From positions 1-34,288 of the forward strand of contig NZ_CALJEM010000014.1 of NCBI RefSeq assembly GCF_938074695.1: 34,288 nt of DNA, written 5' to 3'. How positions within the stretch are numbered: the first letter of the stretch is position 1; each line of letters begins with the position of its first letter. The translations under genes and the position numbers were made by a program. The notes under the pieces were generated by a model. The model saw only the letters and a list, made by a program, of their open reading frames with translations. It was not told where the DNA came from and made no database searches. Origin of the DNA: an uncultured Thermosynechococcus sp. Its GTDB lineage: Bacteria > Cyanobacteriota > Cyanobacteriia > Thermosynechococcales > Thermosynechococcaceae. Below, one piece after another: positions 26,065 through 34,138 of the stretch.

Positions 26065-28377
26065 TTAAGTGAGGGGAAACAGACGTATTGGGGCTAGGGC
26101 TTGCAGTTGTTGCCCAAGGCGAAAAGCCTGGGGTTCATAGAGTTCGAGGGTGAGGGCAGCAGGAAGTTGCTGGATAAAAGCCCGCGATTGCGGCAGGGGC
26201 AAACCCGTGATTTTTGTAATCAAGTTGCTAATTTCTAGGGCGGCTTCTGCATTACGGGGGAGACCCACCCACAGCCGCCACTGGCGGCGAGGCGCCATTT
26301 TCCCCTGTTCAATCCGCCGTAGGCCATCAATGGTGGCTAAGACAATCAGGCGATCGCCCGCAGCAAGTTGCAGTGTATCGCTGGGCAAAAATTGTTGACT
26401 GGTCTCCCCGCCCAAAAACTGTTCGTGGCGCTTGTAAAAGACGGGAATGACTGCATAGCCATAGGCCACTTCTCCAATTAACTTGCCCTCAAGGGTATCC
26501 CCAGCGGTAACGGTATAGTCGGCAATCAGAACGGTTTGCTGATCAATCTGAAACAGACCAAGCATGGTTTCGCCAAAGGCGGCGCCGGCAAAGGCTTCTG
26601 CTGCTAGGGCATAGGCACAGAGGGGACGGGCACGGGGTAAAAGCTCCCGTAAATCATCGGTGAGAGTAGGATCATAGATGCTAATGACCAAGCCAATCGG
26701 AGACTGGCGCTGCTCTGTGGCTTGGCGGGCAATTAGAGCCGCCTCAAGGTTCAGCATCTCGTCGGGAGTGGTAAGAACTAGGCTTTTGGCACTCTCTAAA
26801 TGGGCTTGGGGAAGTTTCTCAGTAATGCTGCCAAAAAGCATTGGCAGGTCTTCAAAGAGCTGGGTCTGCTCTGGGTTGTCCACCAGTAGGACGAGGGGTT
26901 GACGAAAGGTGCGCAGCAGTTGCACCACCTGTTGGCCAATACGATTTAGACCAACCACAATCACATGATCTGCCGTGGGCAGAGGCGGACGTTTCTTGAT
27001 AAACTCAAACCGCGCCTCTAGGAGTTTCTCGGCCAACAGGCCCAAGACACCCACAATAAAGAGGATGCTGACAACTGCCACCAAAATACAGACCACGAGT
27101 AGCCAGGGGGGCACAGGATCATTTTCTAGCCCGCCAAAGAGATCGCCAAAGCCCCCCAGTAGGAGAATAAACCCCGCAGCAAAGGCCTTTTGCCAATTGA
27201 GGTTAGGGACGTTGTAGCGCAACAGGAGGGCTGTCAAAAGCCACAGACCACTGCCTATCCAGAGTCCCCTGAAAATTAATTCGCGGGAGCGATCGCCATG
27301 GATCCACTGCCAAAATTGCTGCACCTGCTCAGGGAGTTGGCGCAGTTGCTGTAGCCGTTGCTGCAGGGGATTTGAGGCTGGAGGGCCAAAGGACTTGACA
27401 ACTTCCACGCGCTCAATCCAAATGGGGCGATCTCCCACTTCAAAGTGCAAATCCGGTGGCCAATGGTTAAAAAGACGATGGGGGCGAGTCGGCTGGAAGA
27501 GAGAGAGCTGCGAATGGCAGGAGCGGATACTAATTAGGCGTTGATGACGGCGCTGCCAACGGTGGACAGGGGTACCCAGTAGCGGACTCTCGGCAGTGAC
27601 GGTCTGCTGCCACACTCGAAACTGTTGCCCCTCAATTGTAAACGCCGCGAGAATATCCTCCTCAAGGGCTGCCAAGGCAAAAGCAGGAGCCGGCAGCTCC
27701 GTCGGATTAAGGGCAACAAAGCTCCCCAACTTTTTCGCCAAAAGGGCGTTGAGATTATCGCGACTGGAGCGCACCACGAGGTGGACATGGGGATTTAAGC
27801 GGCGAGCCACAAGCGCCGTAGCAATATTGGTGGCCTCATCACTCGTCACCGCTAGGAGAGTGCGGCAGCGATCAATGCCAGCGGCTTTCAGAACTGTTTC
27901 CTGCCGACAGTCACCAATAACGACAGGTTCACTGAGTAACTCCGCCAACTGGGGAATTTCCCATTCAATGTTGCGGTGGCGTTCAATGGCACAAATTTCA
28001 ATGGCCAAGTGATCAGCCGCAAACCGGCGCAGGCTTTGGATGCAAAACTGCCCCAAACTACCAAGACCACAGATAATAAAGCGATCGCGGCCACCCCCCT
28101 CTCCCAACTGGGTAATGGACGCTCCTACCGCGGGAGCAGACCACGATTTCCACCAGTAGGGAAAGGATTGATAGGGTTCAGCCACAAACAGAAGGAGACT
28201 TCCCTCCTGCCACTTCTGCCGCAGGAGAGTGCCCCAGCGGGTGAGGCGGTCAAGGTCAACCTGAGTGGACTCAATCCAAATGGCCAGGTGGCGATCGCCC
28301 CGGTCAACAAACCAAGTGGCACTGCTACCTAATAGCTGGCGCAGTTGCCGATCGATGACCTCCGCAAGGCTCGCCAT
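26065..28377 (-). CDS. Double-RCK (TrkA-N) channel-like protein with central two-helix pore
   Basis: 770 residues. Order: a roughly 95-residue N-terminal region; first Rossmann NAD-binding RCK domain (FIICGLGSLGQFCIQSLRR, about 98-230) with a TrkA-C-like segment; helix 1 (about 365-385, LWIGSGLWLLTALLL); re-entrant segment with filter-like LLGGFGDLFGG (about 402-414); helix 2 (about 423-450); second RCK (HVIVVGLNRIGQQVVQLLR, about 475-600); TrkA-C-like domain; and a roughly 75-residue C-terminal alpha/beta region. The filter resembles the K+ channel TxGFGD but has Leu at the Thr position. RCK domains gate K+ channels and Trk transporters by nucleotide or ion binding. A cobW-type gene ends 6 nt upstream. 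A role in ion flux is inferred. Confidence 0.82.
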   Translation of the reverse strand: MASLAEVIDRQLRQLLGSSATWFVDRGDRHLAIWIESTQVDLDRLTRWGTLLRQKWQEGSLLLFVAEPYQSFPYWWKSWSAPAVGASITQLGEGGGRDRFIICGLGSLGQFCIQSLRRFAADHLAIEICAIERHRNIEWEIPQLAELLSEPVVIGDCRQETVLKAAGIDRCRTLLAVTSDEATNIATALVARRLNPHVHLVVRSSRDNLNALLAKKLGSFVALNPTELPAPAFALAALEEDILAAFTIEGQQFRVWQQTVTAESPLLGTPVHRWQRRHQRLISIRSCHSQLSLFQPTRPHRLFNHWPPDLHFEVGDRPIWIERVEVVKSFGPPASNPLQQRLQQLRQLPEQVQQFWQWIHGDRSRELIFRGLWIGSGLWLLTALLLRYNVPNLNWQKAFAAGFILLLGGFGDLFGGLENDPVPPWLLVVCILVAVVSILFIVGVLGLLAEKLLEARFEFIKKRPPLPTADHVIVVGLNRIGQQVVQLLRTFRQPLVLLVDNPEQTQLFEDLPMLFGSITEKLPQAHLESAKSLVLTTPDEMLNLEAALIARQATEQRQSPIGLVISIYDPTLTDDLRELLPRARPLCAYALAAEAFAGAAFGETMLGLFQIDQQTVLIADYTVTAGDTLEGKLIGEVAYGYAVIPVFYKRHEQFLGGETSQQFLPSDTLQLAAGDRLIVLATIDGLRRIEQGKMAPRRQWRLWVGLPRNAEAALEISNLITKITGLPLPQSRAFIQQLPAALTLELYEPQAFRLGQQLQALAPIRLFPLT

Positions 28378-28383
28378 ATCCTT

Positions 28384-29400
28384 CTAGCCAAAATAGGAAA
28401 GCAGGGCCTGTTGCTCCAACTGACGACCAATCACCACAAGGCGGGTTTGACGGGGTTCTGCTAATTGCCACGGGCGATCGTAAAACCAGTCTAACCGCTG
28501 ACCGACCCCCTGTACCACAAGACGCATCGGCTTGCCTTCAATGGCTGCAAAGCCTTTGATGCGGTAAATGTCAGGCACTTGCAGTAATCGTTCAAGGGAT
28601 TGGCGCAGGCGTTGCAGATCCCAAGTCCCCATCTCCAAGCAAACTGCTTGAATCTCTGCGTCGTGATCGTGCTCTTCCTCAAAATCGTGATGACTTGGCC
28701 GCTGCCCCAAGTTCTCCTCAACGGCGGCGTTAAAGCCCAACAACAAGTCCGCAGGCACTTGTCCCTGCTGCGCCGCCAGCAGCTTAATCCGTGGGGGCAA
28801 TTGACGGCGCAGTTCCCTCAGGAGCTGTTCCACCTGCTGCCGAGTCAGTTGATCGGCCTTGTTGAGAATCACCAAATCGGCACAGGCCAGTTGATCATTA
28901 AAGAGTTCCTCAAGGGGCGTCTCTTCATGCTGGAGGTTTGGATCCGCCTCCTTCTGGGCAAAGAGTGCCTCTAAATCAGCGCTCACTTGACCCGCTGCCA
29001 AAGCCAGCCCATCCACAACGGTCACCACCCCATCTACCGTTGCTGCGTGGCGTACCTCTGGCCAACGGAAGGCCATGACCAAGGGTTTAGGCAGTGCCAG
29101 TCCTGAGGTTTCAATCACAATGTGATCAATCTCCTGCCGCCGTGCCAAGAGGGCTTGCATCGTTGGCAAAAACTCCTCCTGCACCGTGCAGCAAAGACAG
29201 CCATTGGTCAGTTCCCAGATGCCCATGGCGCGATCGCCACAGGACTGCAACAGCTCGCCATCAATGCCGACATCGCCAAACTCATTGACAATCACGGCAA
29301 TACGCCTGCCGGCGGCATTCTGGAGCAGGTGTCGAATCAGCGTGGTTTTGCCACTCCCAAGAAAGCCGGTAATAATTGTGACTGGAATTTTTGCACTCAT
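28384..29400 (-). CDS. cobW: CobW/COG0523-family P-loop GTPase
   Basis: 338 residues. Walker A GFLGSGKTT is at residues 12-20, the metal-binding CxCC motif sits in NGCLCCTVQEE, the guanine motif NKAD at about 180 and a His/Asp/Glu-rich metal-binding stretch (HHDFEEEHDHDAE) near 240. The C-terminal CobW_C domain is complete. COG0523 proteins are metal chaperones or insertases; the cyanobacterial member named cobW has been associated with cobalamin, but a Zn or Co role cannot be separated by sequence. Start ATG and glcD stop overlap as TAATG. No Zur-like site is seen, as the gene lies inside the run. Confidence 0.88.
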   Translation of the reverse strand: MSAKIPVTIITGFLGSGKTTLIRHLLQNAAGRRIAVIVNEFGDVGIDGELLQSCGDRAMGIWELTNGCLCCTVQEEFLPTMQALLARRQEIDHIVIETSGLALPKPLVMAFRWPEVRHAATVDGVVTVVDGLALAAGQVSADLEALFAQKEADPNLQHEETPLEELFNDQLACADLVILNKADQLTRQQVEQLLRELRRQLPPRIKLLAAQQGQVPADLLLGFNAAVEENLGQRPSHHDFEEEHDHDAEIQAVCLEMGTWDLQRLRQSLERLLQVPDIYRIKGFAAIEGKPMRLVVQGVGQRLDWFYDRPWQLAEPRQTRLVVIGRQLEQQALLSYFG

Positions 29401-30863
29401 TAAAAGGCCTCAATGTTGGGAAAGTCTTTGAGTTGATGGGCGGCTTCGCCACAGGTTCGGGGGGTTGGAAACACCTTTTCGGGGTTGGCGAGGCGTTTTG
29501 GATCAAACGCAGCGCGCACCTGCTGCATTGTTTCTAGATCTGCCGGACTAAACATTTCGCTCATAAAACAGACCTTATCACTGCCAATCCCGTGCTCTCC
29601 AGAGATACTTCCCCCCAAGCGCACACAGAGCTTGAGAATTTCCCCCCCCAAGGCTTCTACTTCCGCAAGGGCACCGGGAACCGACTGATCGTAGAGAATC
29701 AAAGGATGCAGGTTGCCATCGCCGGCGTGAAAGACATTGGCGATGCGATAGCCACTGCGCTGACTGAGTTGTTCAATCTCCCTGAGGACAGTGGCCAGTT
29801 GACTGCGGGGAATCACTCCATCTTGGACAAAATAGTTGGGACTGAGGCGACCCGCAGCGGCAAAGGCGGCTTTGCGACCCTGCCAAAGGCGCAGGCGGTC
29901 TTCGGCTTCTGTGGCCACCGTCACATGGCGTGCCCCCTGTGCATAGCAAATGCGCATGACTTGCTCCTGCAGGAAGGGCACTTCCGCCTCTAGGCCATCC
30001 ACTTCCACCAGCAGGACGGCAGCGGCATCGCGGGGATAGCAGTTGGTCGCCACCACATCCTCCACGGCATTGATACTCAGGTTGTCCATAATCTCCATGC
30101 CGGCGGGAATAATTCCGGCACGAATAATTGCAGAAACCGTTTCCCCGGCTGCTTCAATGGTGGGGAAATCCGCCAAGAGAACGGCGATCGCCTCCGCCTG
30201 TTTAAGAACCCGCAGCCGAATTTCCGTGGCAATGCCCAGCGTCCCCTCCGAGCCAACAAAAACCCCCATGAGGTCATAGCCGGGCATTTCCGGGGCTGCA
30301 CCGCCCAGTTCCACAATTTCCCCATTGGGCAGAACCACCGTGAGTCCGAGCACATGGTTTGTGGTGACGCCATACTTTAGGCAATGAACACCGCCGGAGT
30401 TCTCAGCCACATTGCCGCCAATGGAGCAAATAATTTGGCTCGATGGATCGGGGGCATAGTAAAAGCCCTGAGCAGCAACCGCTTGGGTAACCCACGCATT
30501 AATGACTCCCGGCTGCACTACCACCTGCTGATTGGCCAGATCAATGTCTAGAATCCGGTTCATGCGGGAAGTGACAATGAGAATTCCCTCCGTGTGGGGC
30601 AGTGCGCCCCCCGATAAGCCAGTGCCTGAGCCACGGGCAACAAAGGGAATTCGATAGCGATCGCACACTTTGAGGACGGCAGAAACTTGCGCTGTGGTCT
30701 GAGGAAGCACGACAAGCTTGGGTCGCTGCCGATACATGGATAGACCGTCACACTCATACACTAGGGCGGCCGCTGGGTTAGTGATGACACTCTCCTTGCC
30801 GACGATGGCCGTTAGCTCCTCCGTTACCCGCTGCCAAGGGGTAATTTGCCGTAATGTGGACAT
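29400..30863 (-). CDS. glcD: FAD-linked oxidase, glycolate oxidase/dehydrogenase subunit GlcD
   Basis: 487 residues from the ATG at 30863. The FAD-binding PCMH domain shows PFVARGSGTGLSGGALP and the nucleotide-contact region SIGGNVAENSGGVHCLKYG; the C-terminal FAD-oxidase domain ends in the usual HAGDGNLHPL, GSISGEHGIG and FDPKRLANPEKVFP. In cyanobacteria glycolate dehydrogenase oxidises photorespiratory glycolate to glyoxylate; D-lactate is an alternative substrate. An in-frame ATG at 30941 would add 26 residues containing CPHC, but that segment overlaps the divergent promoter and a GC-rich inverted repeat, so the inner ATG is preferred. It heads the glcD-cobW-RCK-FHA-mnmD run. Confidence 0.9.
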   Translation of the reverse strand: MSTLRQITPWQRVTEELTAIVGKESVITNPAAALVYECDGLSMYRQRPKLVVLPQTTAQVSAVLKVCDRYRIPFVARGSGTGLSGGALPHTEGILIVTSRMNRILDIDLANQQVVVQPGVINAWVTQAVAAQGFYYAPDPSSQIICSIGGNVAENSGGVHCLKYGVTTNHVLGLTVVLPNGEIVELGGAAPEMPGYDLMGVFVGSEGTLGIATEIRLRVLKQAEAIAVLLADFPTIEAAGETVSAIIRAGIIPAGMEIMDNLSINAVEDVVATNCYPRDAAAVLLVEVDGLEAEVPFLQEQVMRICYAQGARHVTVATEAEDRLRLWQGRKAAFAAAGRLSPNYFVQDGVIPRSQLATVLREIEQLSQRSGYRIANVFHAGDGNLHPLILYDQSVPGALAEVEALGGEILKLCVRLGGSISGEHGIGSDKVCFMSEMFSPADLETMQQVRAAFDPKRLANPEKVFPTPRTCGEAAHQLKDFPNIEAF

Positions 30864-30934
30864 CTCCACTGCTGTGAACCCACCTTTTCTATCGTAAATT
30901 GACTCCCCCTCAGAACAATGGGGGCAGAGGGGAT

Positions 30935-30975
30935 TTGACATTTACTTACTAAATAGTTATAAGATTAAGTAGTAA
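30935..30975 (+). promoter_or_regulatory. Strong promoter of the sulfur cassette with an overlapping inverted repeat
   Basis: A perfect TTGACA (30935-30940), a 17-nt spacer and TATAAG (30958-30963) form a near-consensus sigma-70 promoter about 68 nt before the persulfide dioxygenase ATG. TTACTTACT (30942-30950) and AGTAGTAA (30968-30975) form an imperfect inverted repeat flanking the -10 element, a good place for a repressor operator. No ArsR-type sulfide sensor gene is in the window. GGAG at 31021-31024, six bases before the ATG, is the ribosome site. Confidence 0.65.
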
Positions 30976-31030
30976 CCATTTTAGGGTTAAACAATCCTGC
31001 CCCACGCTTTACCCCCTACTGGAGCGCGCT

Positions 31031-31729
31031 ATGCTATTTCGCCAACTTTTTGACTACGACACGTGGACCTATTCCTACCTCATTGCCGATGAAGCCACAG
31101 GTGACGCTGCCTTGGTGGATAGCGTCCTCGAACAGGTGGATCGGGATGTGCAGTTAATTGAGCAATTGGGGTTAAAGTTGCGCTACTGCTTGGAAACCCA
31201 TGTCCACGCCGACCACATTACCGGCGCGGGTAAAATCCGTGAGCGCACGGGCTGCAAAACCCTTGTCCCTGAAAATGCAGCTGTGGACTGCGCCGATGGC
31301 CATATTAAAGACGGGGAAGTGATTCATGTGGGCAGTATCCCAATTCAGGGAATTGCCACTTTGGGGCACACCGATAGCCACATGGCCTTCTTGGTCAACG
31401 GCACTCACCTACTGACGGGTGATTCCCTCTTTATTCGGGGCTGCGGGCGCACCGACTTCCAAAGTGGTGATGCGGGGGCAATGTATGATGCGGTAACGCA
31501 GCGACTCTTTACGCTTCCCGACTCTACCCTAGTCTATCCCGGCCATGACTATCGTGGTCACACGGTTTCTACTATCGGTGAGGAGAAACGCTTTAATCCT
31601 CGCTTTGTGGGTCGCGATCGCCAGCAGTTCATTGAGTTTATGGCTAACCTGAATCTGCCCGATCCCAAGAAAATCATGGAGGCAGTGCCCGCTAACCAAC
31701 AGTGTGGGAGGGTTGCTGCGGCTGTTTAA
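31031..31729 (+). CDS. ETHE1-like persulfide dioxygenase (metallo-beta-lactamase fold)
   Basis: 232 residues. Metal ligands are in THVHADHITG, the second His in LGHTDSH, the Asp in LLTGDSLFIRGCGRTDFQ and the last His in YPGHDYRGH. The GCGRTDFQ segment and the THVHADH motif are characteristic of ETHE1/PDO rather than glyoxalase II. These mononuclear-iron enzymes oxidise glutathione persulfide to sulfite. It is the first gene of a co-directional cassette, followed by a rhodanese (67 nt gap) and a TSUP transporter. Confidence 0.92.
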   Translation: MLFRQLFDYDTWTYSYLIADEATGDAALVDSVLEQVDRDVQLIEQLGLKLRYCLETHVHADHITGAGKIRERTGCKTLVPENAAVDCADGHIKDGEVIHVGSIPIQGIATLGHTDSHMAFLVNGTHLLTGDSLFIRGCGRTDFQSGDAGAMYDAVTQRLFTLPDSTLVYPGHDYRGHTVSTIGEEKRFNPRFVGRDRQQFIEFMANLNLPDPKKIMEAVPANQQCGRVAAAV

Positions 31730-31796
31730 TCCCTTGACTCCTGATGGCCCCTGTTTTTTACCTATCCTTCAGTCACGAGGTTAGAAACCAAAAATT

Positions 31797-32339
31797 ATGA
31801 TCACAACAACCACTGAGTCTTCCCTTATTTCTGCTGCTGAACTCCACAATGCCTTGCAGCAGCGACAAGTCCTGCTCATTGACGTGCGGGAACCCAATGA
31901 GTACAACAATGCCCACATTCCGGGGGCGCTGCTGTGCCCTTTGGCCAATGTGCAGGAGCTGGAGCCTCCCTGTAGCTCCGACACGCGGGTGGTGCTCTAC
32001 TGCGAGTCGGGTCGGCGCTCGCAGATGGCCTACGAAATCCTTGCCCGGCGGGGGTTCCAAAACCTGAAAAACCTCGAAGGAGGCATCCAGCGCTGGAAAC
32101 AGATGGGCTACGCTGTGCGGGGCGCTGCCAATGCTCCCCTCAGCATCATGCGGCAGGTACAAATTACGGCCGGTAGCTTAATTCTCACAGGGGTGATCTT
32201 GGGCTTTACCGTCAACGCAGGATTTTTCTTCCTGTCGGGCTTTGTCGGCCTGGGCATGCTCTTTGCCGGTCTCAGTGGCCGCTGCCTACTGGCTCAACTG
32301 CTCATGCGCTTGCCCTTTAATCGCCCCAAGGGAAAATAG
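31797..32339 (+). CDS. Rhodanese fused to a DUF2892 membrane domain
   Basis: 180 residues. The rhodanese domain (about 8-105) has LLIDVREPNEYNNAHIPGAL and the active-site loop YCESGRRS, with the sulfur-carrying Cys and the CxxGxR form. The C-terminal DUF2892 part has two hydrophobic segments (ITAGSLILTGVILGFTVNAG and FFLSGFVGLGMLFAGLSG). It should transfer sulfane sulfur at the membrane surface, between the dioxygenase and the exporter encoded beside it. The next gene starts 3 nt after the stop. Confidence 0.92.
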   Translation: MITTTTESSLISAAELHNALQQRQVLLIDVREPNEYNNAHIPGALLCPLANVQELEPPCSSDTRVVLYCESGRRSQMAYEILARRGFQNLKNLEGGIQRWKQMGYAVRGAANAPLSIMRQVQITAGSLILTGVILGFTVNAGFFFLSGFVGLGMLFAGLSGRCLLAQLLMRLPFNRPKGK

Positions 32340-32342
32340 CCA

Positions 32343-33230
32343 ATGCTGAGTTACTGGTTGGGGCACGGACTGGCGATCGCCATCGGCTTGAGTCTTGGTC
32401 TATTGGGGGGCGGCGGTTCAGTTCTTGCCCTACCGGTATTGGTTTATGTCATGGGCATTGAGACTAAAGTCGCGATTCCGATGACCCTTGTGATTGTTGG
32501 CACCGTCAGTTTGCTGGCGGTTATTCCCCAGTGGCGGCGCGGTTACGTCAACTTACGTCTGGCCCTGGTTTTTGGTTCAGCAACAATGGTTGGTGCCTAC
32601 CTCGGAGCGCGACTGGCTGCCCTGCCTTGGATTACCGATACCGTGCAGCTCTTACTCTTTGCCGTTGCCATGATGGTGGCGGCAATTTTAATGATTCGGC
32701 GGCAGCAGCGCCCCCCTGCGCCCGAACTCACGCCTCCAGAAGTTTTTTTAGAAAGTCAGCTTTATAGCCCCCCAGTATGTAAGTACTGCTGGCTGTGGCT
32801 ACCCACAGAGGGCTTGGGTGTCGGTATTCTGACAGGACTGGTGGGTGTTGGTGGGGGCTTTGCCATTGTGCCTGCCCTTGTTTTGCTGGGGAAAATTCCC
32901 ATGCGACAGGCGATCGGCACCTCACTCCTAATTATTGCTGCCAACGCTGTAGCTGCGGTTTGGGGCTATCTGGGCACCGTTAACTTGGATCCACGCTTGA
33001 CCCTGACCCTAACCTTAGCAGCAGCGAGTGGTTCTGTTCTCGGCAGCTACCTCAGTCACTACATCTCCGCCAAACGACTCCAGCAGGGCTTTGGCTACTT
33101 CTTAATTGGTATTGCCACCTTTGTTATCCTCAAAACGCTACTGGCACCCCCCCAGCGCAGCAAAAGCTCCTCTCTGCCGGCGAGGCACTACCTCACTGCA
33201 TCGGTTCCCACAAAGCGAAGCCCCACTTAG
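32343..33230 (+). CDS. TSUP (TauE/SafE, DUF81) transporter, probable sulfite/organosulfur exporter
   Basis: 295 residues in two homologous halves of membrane helices. Each half has the family glycine motif ([19 protein letters not shown] and [21 protein letters not shown]), followed by helices after the IPMTL / [10 protein letters not shown] pattern. The family moves sulfite, thiosulfate or sulfoacetate. Location directly behind persulfide dioxygenase and rhodanese suggests export of the sulfite they produce. Its stop TAG interlocks with the rbfA stop as TTAG on opposite strands. Confidence 0.9.
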   Translation: MLSYWLGHGLAIAIGLSLGLLGGGGSVLALPVLVYVMGIETKVAIPMTLVIVGTVSLLAVIPQWRRGYVNLRLALVFGSATMVGAYLGARLAALPWITDTVQLLLFAVAMMVAAILMIRRQQRPPAPELTPPEVFLESQLYSPPVCKYCWLWLPTEGLGVGILTGLVGVGGGFAIVPALVLLGKIPMRQAIGTSLLIIAANAVAAVWGYLGTVNLDPRLTLTLTLAAASGSVLGSYLSHYISAKRLQQGFGYFLIGIATFVILKTLLAPPQRSKSSSLPARHYLTASVPTKRSPT

Positions 33231-33607
33231 GACTCTGGGGCTTTTGAGGCACTCTGCTGTTGCCCAATTTGATTGAGCAGCGCGAGAATGCGACTCCCCC
33301 GCTCTAGGGAGCGATCTTCAATAAACACCACCTCAGGTGTCCGTCGTAGGCGAATGCGCTGCCCCAGTTGCCGTCGCACAAAGCCTGAAGCGGCCTTCAG
33401 ACCTGCCATGGTTGAGCGACGTACTTCATCGGTGCTGTAAATACTGACGAAAATTTTGGCGTGTTGCAAATCACCAGAAACTTCTACATCCGTGACACTG
33501 ACCATGCCCGCCCCCACCCGCTCATCGCGGATTTCATACATCAACAACTGACTCACTTCCCGTTTGATTAATTCTGCTACTCGTGCTACCCGTCGCTCTG
33601 TTGCCAT
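33227..33607 (-). CDS. rbfA: 30S ribosome-binding factor A
   Basis: 126 residues with the KH-like RbfA fold: [18 protein letters not shown] at the start, [22 protein letters not shown] in the centre and [27 protein letters not shown] near the end. RbfA matures the 16S 5' end and is needed for cold growth. A strong AAGGAGG ribosome site is at 33614-33620, six bases before the ATG. The gene converges on the TSUP gene and overlaps it by 4 nt. Confidence 0.95.
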   Translation of the reverse strand: MATERRVARVAELIKREVSQLLMYEIRDERVGAGMVSVTDVEVSGDLQHAKIFVSIYSTDEVRRSTMAGLKAASGFVRRQLGQRIRLRRTPEVVFIEDRSLERGSRILALLNQIGQQQSASKAPES

Positions 33608-33865
33608 GGCGGGCCTCCTTTTCTTGATTGGTGGTAAAGACGATTCTGCACCTCTCCTATCTTATCAAGACAGCCATCGCCGAGTTCCTCAGGTTGCGGG
33701 CGATCGCCCAAGACTGCTATGGCAGTCACCACTGGCAGCGGTTTACAATACTTAACATTTCTTACTGGCGTTCTGTTTCGGTTCAGGCCCCAATTTCCTA
33801 CTGTTTCGGTGAATTACAACCCCTGCTCAAAAATGAGAAACTGGGGAGACTAGGCAACAATCACC

Positions 33866-33894
33866 TTGATATTTCGTAAGAATTCCGCTATCAC
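33866..33894 (+). promoter_or_regulatory. Candidate psbD promoter
   Basis: TTGATA (33866-33871), 17-nt spacer, TATCAC (33889-33894). It would give a leader of about 240 nt before psbD. Competing -10-like elements nearer the gene (TAAAAT near 33968, TATTAA near 34018) cannot be excluded. Confidence 0.3.
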
Positions 33895-34074
33895 GTTAAT
33901 ATAGTTCTCCCGCAGCAAATGCTGATGGGAAGCTTAACCTACCCTTGGTGAACGCCAACAGTGACTAGGTAAAATCACCTACTAACTTAAGCGTCAGCGA
34001 GGGATGGGTTTCTCATTTATTAAAGCCAAATTAACAGGATGCTGGAGCGATCGCTCCTAAGTAAGGAGCCGATA

Positions 34075-34095
34075 ATGCCCTACCAGCAACTGTAA
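34075..34095 (+). CDS. Possible leader peptide (MPYQQL) upstream of psbD
   Basis: ATG CCC TAC CAG CAA CTG TAA follows an ideal AAGGAG (34063-34068) at six-base spacing, a better initiation context than that of most genes here. It ends 43 nt before the psbD ATG. If the psbD mRNA begins upstream, ribosomes should initiate here. Whether it is translated or included in the transcript is unknown. Confidence 0.35.
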   Translation: MPYQQL

Positions 34096-34138
34096 GGTTC
34101 TAAATCTGGCATCTATATCTGCAAGAGGATTTAATTCC

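Larger units (their letters stand above)
33608..34138. other. Long rbfA/psbD divergent intergenic and leader region
   Basis: 531 nt without a convincing gene. It holds the rbfA ribosome site, one HIP1 at about 33699-33706, the candidate psbD promoter (33866-33894), a second low-GC stretch with TAGGTAAAAT near 33966, a 14-nt perfect palindrome GGAGCGATCGCTCC (34044-34057, containing HIP1) and a six-codon upstream ORF. An 83-codon plus frame at 33628-33879 has no family features and was not called. Confidence 0.6.

Noticed and set aside
30864-30941. GlcD N-terminal extension with a CPHC motif, tempting as a zinc or redox site
   Set aside because: The extension overlaps the divergent promoter and a CCCCTC/GAGGGG inverted repeat, lacks a ribosome site, and is not typical of GlcD.
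33628-33879. 83-codon plus-strand frame upstream of psbD
   Set aside because: Begins at a weak start without a ribosome site, has no recognisable family, and covers the candidate psbD promoter.
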